Of a stretch of 36,343 nucleotides of DNA, positions 32,586 to 36,343 are shown in pieces. Within the stretch, counting starts at the first letter, position 1. Each line of letters starts with the position of its first letter. A model generated the notes under the pieces. That model did no database searches. It was given only the letters and a program-made list of their open reading frames with translations, and was not told the origin of the DNA. The position numbers and the translations under genes were made by a program. The stretch is from a virus, in the IMG/VR virus record IMGVR_UViG_3300025674_000151, positions 1-36,343 of that record. One strand, written 5' to 3'.

Positions 32586-32792
32586 ATGGAAGACCGAGAA
32601 ATCTTGTTGGCTTTGGGTCGCTTAGAAGGCAAAGTCGATGCACTTATTGCGGCTTCTAAGGTCCACTCCGAGAATCTAACGGCCCACGACCAGCGCATCA
32701 GGGCGTTGGAATCTAGTAAATCGCTAATGCTTGGGGCTTGCAGTCTACTGGGGGCAGCAACTAGCTGGGTCGTGACTTACCTATCTCGATGA
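32586..32792 (+). CDS. Putative holin, XhlA-like
   Basis: A 68-residue protein: an amphipathic, charged coiled-coil region (residues 1-45, LGRLEGKVDALIAASKV onward) and one C-terminal hydrophobic segment (LMLGACSLLGAATSWVVTYL, about 47-66). This is the form of XhlA-type phage lysis proteins. It lies in the T7 gene 17.5 (holin) neighbourhood and overlaps the next gene by ATGA. Holin activity is inferred from topology and position. Confidence 0.55.
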   Translation: MEDREILLALGRLEGKVDALIAASKVHSENLTAHDQRIRALESSKSLMLGACSLLGAATSWVVTYLSR

Positions 32793-33091
32793 AGCGTTAT
32801 CTTCTTCTCGCCGCTACGGCCACGCTGTTTAGTTGCTCTCTGCTCCCAGATGGGGGCTTTTTTGGAGGCTCAAACGACCCAAAAGAGCCAGCCCCCACGA
32901 CAGCGGTGGGGGAAGTTCTGAACGAAACGACGGACCTGTTGGTGGAGTTCAGGTGGTGGATGCTGCTGGCGATTCTGTTCTTTCCTCAGGCGAGGGCGGC
33001 AGTATCGACCTTTATCCAGACCGTGTTCTCGGCCCTGACCGTGCCGTTTCAGATGGTCCGAGAGTGGCACAAAGCCAAAATGAAGAGCTAA
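32789..33091 (+). CDS. Putative lipoprotein with C-terminal membrane segment (u-spanin candidate)
   Basis: A 100-residue protein. The N-terminus (KRYLLLAATATLFSC) is a lipoprotein signal peptide with the cysteine at residue 15. A 35-40 residue linker follows, then a hydrophobic segment (WWMLLAILFF..., about 56-85) and a basic C-terminus. Lipobox at one end and membrane helix at the other is the layout of a unimolecular spanin, which links the outer and inner membrane in the last step of lysis of Gram-negative hosts. It is shorter than known u-spanins, so the call is tentative. Confidence 0.5.
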   Translation: MKRYLLLAATATLFSCSLLPDGGFFGGSNDPKEPAPTTAVGEVLNETTDLLVEFRWWMLLAILFFPQARAAVSTFIQTVFSALTVPFQMVREWHKAKMKS

Positions 33092-33189
33092 ACGCTCCTC
33101 TTTGGGCCGTTTTATATGTTACGGTCGGGCCAATGGTACTGCTGATTCTGGCTGTTAACGCTCGTCGTAAACGACGCAGTACGCTCTAG
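33064..33189 (+). CDS. Small membrane protein, 41 aa, GTG start
   Basis: In the +1 frame relative to the lipoprotein gene, GTG at 33064 opens a 41-residue ORF overlapping that gene's last 28 bases. It has a hydrophobic segment (LWAVLYVTVGPMVLLILAV, about residues 13-31) and a basic tail (RRKRRS). It fills the gap between the lysis-type genes and the leftward zincin gene, whose 3' end it overlaps (33155-33189). It could be a second holin, antiholin or spanin partner. The GTG start and the lack of a good ribosome site keep confidence low. Confidence 0.4.
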   Translation: MAQSQNEELNAPLWAVLYVTVGPMVLLILAVNARRKRRSTL

Positions 33190-33466
33190 CAAAACACACA
33201 CCCCACTCAGGCCCGTGGTCAAGGACAGTAAAACCAAACCCGTAGCACAGAGCGTGCGCCCACTCATGTATCAGGGTGTCTACCGCTCCGACCTCGTCAA
33301 GCTGGCTGCTGACCCTGATGTGGAAGAACTCACTTCCCTCTTTCCCCCGAAGCTCGCAACTCCCGTGTTCATTGGAGTTCTTGGGCCGAGTTACCCTGAT
33401 TGGGTAGGGTAAAGGGCAACCAAATTGCAGCTTTTTTATGCACTGCTTAAAGTAAGAATCAGCCAT
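33155..33466 (-). CDS. SprT/Wlm-like zincin, only leftward gene
   Basis: A 103-residue minus-strand protein with HEWAH at residues 67-71 (zincin motif HExxH) and H84 in DHGPEWG as the probable third zinc ligand. Small proteins of this type occur in many phages, often near terminase or lysis genes; their targets are unknown. It is the only minus-strand gene of the genome. Its ATG (33466 down to 33464) shares CATG with the terS start on the other strand, so the two genes face away from each other from overlapping start codons. Confidence 0.75.
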   Translation of the reverse strand: MADSYFKQCIKKLQFGCPLPYPIRVTRPKNSNEHGSCELRGKEGSEFFHIRVSSQLDEVGAVDTLIHEWAHALCYGFGFTVLDHGPEWGVCFARAYCVVYDER

Positions 33467-33692
33467 GAATGAAAAAACTCAAAAACTCCTTGCCAATCTA
33501 CACGAAATCGTGTGCGAGGAACTCCTAAACCGCATCATTTCTGACGAGGCGACCACAGGAGACATTGTAGCGGCTATCCGTCTCCTCAAGGATAACGGCA
33601 TTACTAGCACTCCAGAGGCGTCAGAACCTTTGCGTGACCTAGCGAAGTCGGTTCCTTTCCGTGTTGTAGAGGATATGCGAGAGGTGAACTAA
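33465..33692 (+). CDS. terS: Terminase small subunit (T7 gp18-like)
   Basis: A 75-residue helical protein directly before the large terminase, close to the size of T7 gp18 (89 aa). The conserved pattern (NRIISDEATTGDIVAAIRLLKDNGI) is that of podovirus small subunits, and a C-terminal segment FRVV follows. It recognises DNA for packaging. The start ATG overlaps the zincin start on the other strand, and its stop abuts the GTG of the large subunit. Confidence 0.8.
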   Translation: MNEKTQKLLANLHEIVCEELLNRIISDEATTGDIVAAIRLLKDNGITSTPEASEPLRDLAKSVPFRVVEDMREVN

Positions 33693-35384
33693 GTGTCTCC
33701 TAAGCTGGCCCCAGAGCTACAGGACTTTAGGAACTTCCTCTGGCTTGTGTGGGAGCATTTGAGGCTACCAGACCCCACCCCGATTCAATACGACATCTCT
33801 GAGTACCTACAGCACGGTCCCAAGCGCCGCATTATCTGCGCTTTCCGTGGAGTAGGGAAGTCTTACGCTACCTCTGCATACGCCTGTTGGCGTCTGTTGC
33901 TGGAACCAGACGATAAGATTCTGGTTGTCTCGGCCTCCAAGGAGCGGTCAGACGCTTTCTCGGTGTTCACCAAGCGCCTCATTTGGGAGATGCCTGTGTT
34001 GCAACACCTGAAGCCAACAGAGGACCAGAGGACATCTAATGTGGCTTTTGATGTTGGGCCAGCTAAAGCGGCACACTCTCCGTCCGTGAAATCGGTGGGC
34101 ATCACGGGTCAGATGACTGGCTCCCGTGCTAACATCATCATCGCGGATGACATCGAAACGCCTTCTAACAGCGAAACACAACTTAAAAGAGATAAAATTT
34201 CCGAGTTAGTTAAGGAGTTCGATTCCATCCTAATCCCAGGTGGCGAAGCGATTTACCTGGGGACTCCTCAAATCGAAGCGTCTCTCTACAACGCTTTGAC
34301 AGAGCGGGGATACCAGAAGCGCGTTTGGCCTTCTCTATTCCCCTCTCCCGCCCAGGCGGAGAAATACGCTGGGACTTTAGCTCCGTACATTGAGGAAAAG
34401 CTAGAGGAAGACCCCGACCTTGTTGGGAAGTCCACAGACCCCCTCAGGTTCTCTGATGATGACCTATTGGAACGCCAGTTGTCCTATGGTCGCACAGGGT
34501 TTGCCCTACAGTTCCAGCTAGACACCAGCCTAAGTGATGCCGATAGGTATCCCCTGAAGCTGTCTGACTTGGTGGTCATGGACCTGGACCCAGAGAAAGC
34601 TCCTGAGAAGGTCATCTGGTGTAACGACCCAGCCAAAGAGCTACGAGATGTCCCCAATGTGGGACTGACGGGTGACCGTATGTACCGCCCCTATGACACC
34701 GAAGGTGGATGGGCCAAATACGACGGCATCGTCATGTCCATTGACCCCTCTGGTCGAGGACGAGATGAGACGGCATATGCAGTCGTTGCCATCCTGTCGG
34801 GAACACTGTTTGTGTTGGACTGTGGGGGCTTTGATGGTGGCTTCGCCCCAGAGGTGCTTAGGAAGCTCGCTGAGAAGTCCAAGCAGTACAAGGTGAATGA
34901 GGTCATAGTCGAGTCCAACATGGGCGCAGGAGCCTTTACAGAGCTTCTGAAGCCACATTACCGTGAGGTCTACCCTGTGACCATCTCAGAGGTCTGGCAC
35001 AGCAAGTCCAAAGAGGCCCGAATCTTGGACACCCTGGAGCCAGTATGGTCAAACCACAAGCTGATTATGGATGCCTCAATGGTCAGACGGGATTACGACA
35101 GCACCACCCACCTGCCACCTGAGAAAGCCCAAGCGTATCGCCTGATGTACCAAGCCACCCGTATCCAAAGGGTCAAGGGGGCGCTGCAACAGGATGACCG
35201 CTTGGATGCCCTGTCGATGGCCGTCGGTTACTGGGTGGAACAAACGGGTATTACGGTGGACGAAGGGATGGCTAAGAGGAAAGAGGAAGCCCTGGCAAAG
35301 GAACTGGAAGCCTTTGAAGCCCACGCCTTCGGACAGACACCACAAAGAGATGGGTCTAACTGGCTGAAGCAAGGGCTGGGTTAG
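33693..35384 (+). CDS. terL: Terminase large subunit (T7 gp19-like)
   Basis: A 563-residue packaging motor, close to T7 gp19 (586 aa). The ATPase has Walker A at residues 51-57 (FRGVGKS) and Walker B around D152-D153 (IIIADDIE). The RNase H-like nuclease has D351 in SIDPSGRGRDE, the VESNMGAG segment, and D501-D502...D505 in DDRLDAL. It starts with GTG directly after the small subunit stop. It is the last gene, ending where the non-coding right region begins. Confidence 0.95.
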   Translation: MSPKLAPELQDFRNFLWLVWEHLRLPDPTPIQYDISEYLQHGPKRRIICAFRGVGKSYATSAYACWRLLLEPDDKILVVSASKERSDAFSVFTKRLIWEMPVLQHLKPTEDQRTSNVAFDVGPAKAAHSPSVKSVGITGQMTGSRANIIIADDIETPSNSETQLKRDKISELVKEFDSILIPGGEAIYLGTPQIEASLYNALTERGYQKRVWPSLFPSPAQAEKYAGTLAPYIEEKLEEDPDLVGKSTDPLRFSDDDLLERQLSYGRTGFALQFQLDTSLSDADRYPLKLSDLVVMDLDPEKAPEKVIWCNDPAKELRDVPNVGLTGDRMYRPYDTEGGWAKYDGIVMSIDPSGRGRDETAYAVVAILSGTLFVLDCGGFDGGFAPEVLRKLAEKSKQYKVNEVIVESNMGAGAFTELLKPHYREVYPVTISEVWHSKSKEARILDTLEPVWSNHKLIMDASMVRRDYDSTTHLPPEKAQAYRLMYQATRIQRVKGALQQDDRLDALSMAVGYWVEQTGITVDEGMAKRKEEALAKELEAFEAHAFGQTPQRDGSNWLKQGLG

Positions 35385-35444
35385 ACAGCCTTTCCCTCAG
35401 AGCCACAGAAAGGGGCCGTGTAGGCCCGATAAGCCAAAAACCCT

Positions 35445-35463
35445 GTTCCCTATAGGGTGACCT
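35445..35463 (-). promoter_or_regulatory. T7/K11-class promoter-like sequence, leftward
   Basis: Read on the minus strand the 19 bases are AGGTCACCCTATAGGGAAC. Against the K11 class promoter AGGGCACACTATAGGGAGA this gives 15 of 19 matches, including the CTATAGGG core; the SP6 promoter shares the AGGT(G/C)AC...CTATAG part. The core CCCTATAGGG is a palindrome, so a rightward reading is also possible but fits less well. Use by this phage's own polymerase is inferred. Confidence 0.35.
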
Positions 35464-35655
35464 GAAGAAGCCGTTAGGAGGGCTTAGGAGACGCCTGAGC
35501 GATAGACCCCCCTTTGGGGACGACGCCCGTTAAGGAGACAGGATTGAGGGGGTTATCATCCCCCGATATGGCGACACCCTAACTGCTTATCTGTAAGGGG
35601 TTTATAAAAAGTGGTCATATAGAGGTAAGGAAGAATCTGTATATAGATATACATA

Positions 35656-35766
35656 AAGTTTATATAAAGTAAACTTAAGACATGATTATCATGAATGATT
35701 ATCATTCATATCATGAATGATTAGAATGTATAAAGTCTATATAAAGTAGACATAAAGTAGACTTTA
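35656..35766. repeat. AT-rich iteron-like direct and inverted repeats
   Basis: Direct 14-base repeat ATCATGAATGATTA at 35688-35701 and 35710-35723. Inverted repeat ATGAATGA/TCATTCAT at 35691-35698/35702-35709. A palindromic module of the form AAGT(T/C)TA-TATAAAG-TA(A/G)AC occurs at 35656-35675 and 35733-35751. A 9-base inverted repeat lies at 35731-35739/35758-35766. The set looks like an iteron cluster beside an AT-rich melting region. Confidence 0.6.
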
Positions 35767-35943
35767 GATGACTTTATATGGGGATTACCATCCCCTCATA
35801 TGAAGATTCACTTATGGGTGGCTGTAAGTGAACAACAGGATTACTTAAGGTGTAATGCTGTGTTTAAGGTTTCGTTCATTTTTGGTGTGGTTAGGTCGGT
35901 TGCTCTACTCCTCCTCCCTGGGGTAACTGATTTATTCGGTAAG

Positions 35944-35980
35944 AGGGGTCGTGTTCTCTAGGCTCGGCCCCTTTTACTTT
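35944..35980 (+). terminator. Probable intrinsic terminator near the right end
   Basis: An 8-bp stem AGGGGTCG (35944-35951) with CGGCCCCT (35965-35972), one G-T wobble and a 13-base loop, is followed by TTTACTTTT. It would stop rightward transcription that runs past terL. Confidence 0.6.
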
Positions 35981-36261
35981 TGGTGAAGGCGTTTTTGTTG
36001 GAAATTTTTAAGCGGGTAAATATATAGCGCGGAGCGAACAACCCCCCCGATGGGGGTCGGTCTTCCTGCGCGCATGATGCGCGGGCGCAAAATGCCCGAC
36101 TATCCTTTATAAACCGAAAAAACTGCCGTTCTTCGCTCGACTACCTCGGTCGTCGGGACGGCATCCGCCACAGTCCGCGCCACAGGCTGACGGGGGGACG
36201 GTCTAAGCGCCTATAGCGTAGCGGCCTTGGCCTGTCAAGCACTGGACCGACAATCCTGTGC

Positions 36262-36343
36262 GCCCTGGTCCTGCCCTGGTCCTGCCCTGGTCCTGCCCTG
36301 GTCCTGCCCTGCCGTACAGCCGGAAAAGCGTGTAAACATGGCC
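36262..36343. repeat. Right copy of 82-bp direct terminal repeat
   Basis: Identical to 1-82, including four and a half units of the 11-base tandem repeat and the GTGTAAAC octamer (36330-36337). Confidence 0.9.

Larger units (their letters stand above)
35385..36261. other. Non-coding right region with hairpins and AT-rich repeats
   Basis: No gene is supported in these 877 bases. Hairpins are seen at 35413-35427 (GGGCC-GTGTA-GGCCC), 35548-35564, 35780-35795, 36041-36057, 36069-36083 (CGCGCAT-G-ATGCGCG), and a long stem GCCGT...ACGGC around 36124-36163. An AT-rich core (about 35,585-35,780) carries iteron-like repeats. A probable terminator (35944-35980) and a promoter-like palindrome (35445-35463) are listed separately. 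The region probably holds right-end replication, packaging and transcription-stop signals. Confidence 0.6.

Noticed and set aside
35995-36025. Host-type sigma-70 promoter (TTGTTG then an AAATAT box 17 bases later)
   Set aside because: The -35 matches at only about half the positions and the AT-rich -10 is not distinctive; it could be an early promoter but is too weak to call.

Overview
The window is the complete or near-complete genome of a T7-like podovirus (Autographiviridae type: phage-encoded single-subunit RNA polymerase, podovirus tail genes in T7 order). The first and last 82 bases are identical, so the sequence is either a linear genome with short direct terminal repeats or a circularly closing assembly. 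Base composition is mid-50s percent GC by eye. The host cannot be read from the sequence. Late genes use ordinary Shine-Dalgarno sites, so it is a bacterium with a normal anti-SD. No photosynthesis or other host-type metabolic genes are visible that would point to a cyanobacterium.

Layout. Positions 1-884 are non-coding, full of perfect hairpins and of the tetranucleotide CTAG. Positions 885-6093 are the early accessory block of about thirteen small genes. Several encode Cys-rich (zinc-binding) proteins, one a SprT-like zincin and two are tiny membrane proteins. The first ten or so genes are separated by peculiar spacers made almost only of A and C on the coding strand, with no Shine-Dalgarno site. 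Positions 6120-15222 are the replication block: tyrosine integrase, RNA polymerase, gp2.5-like SSB, RusA-type resolvase, primase-helicase with a T7 gp4B-like internal start, family A DNA polymerase, 5'-3' exonuclease, a DUF1599-type protein and a small ORF. Positions 15224-32568 are the virion block: a gp7.3-like protein, portal, scaffold, capsid (followed by a strong terminator at the position of T7 T-phi), tail tube A and B, internal virion proteins gp13-gp16 equivalents, tail fibre, a small unknown and a glycine-rich tip/adhesin protein. Positions 32586-33189 look like a lysis cassette without a recognisable endolysin. A lone leftward zincin gene follows (33155-33466), then terS and terL. 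Positions 35385-36261 are non-coding, AT-rich in part, with iteron-like repeats, hairpins, a terminator and a sequence close to a T7/K11-class promoter on the minus strand.

How it works together. Host RNA polymerase presumably enters from the left, makes the A/C-leader genes and then integrase plus RNA polymerase. The phage polymerase then transcribes replication and late genes rightwards. Replication needs only helicase-primase, polymerase and SSB, with RusA and the exonuclease resolving and degrading DNA. The integrase suggests that the phage can lysogenise or descends from one that did; no repressor is recognisable.

The most unusual signals are these: the A/C-only leaders; a polar octamer GTTTACAC whose orientation flips between about 7.9 and 9.4 kb; the structured CTAG-rich left region; a duplicated SAP-like motif in the DNA-ejection protein; and a minus-strand zincin whose start codon shares CATG with terS.
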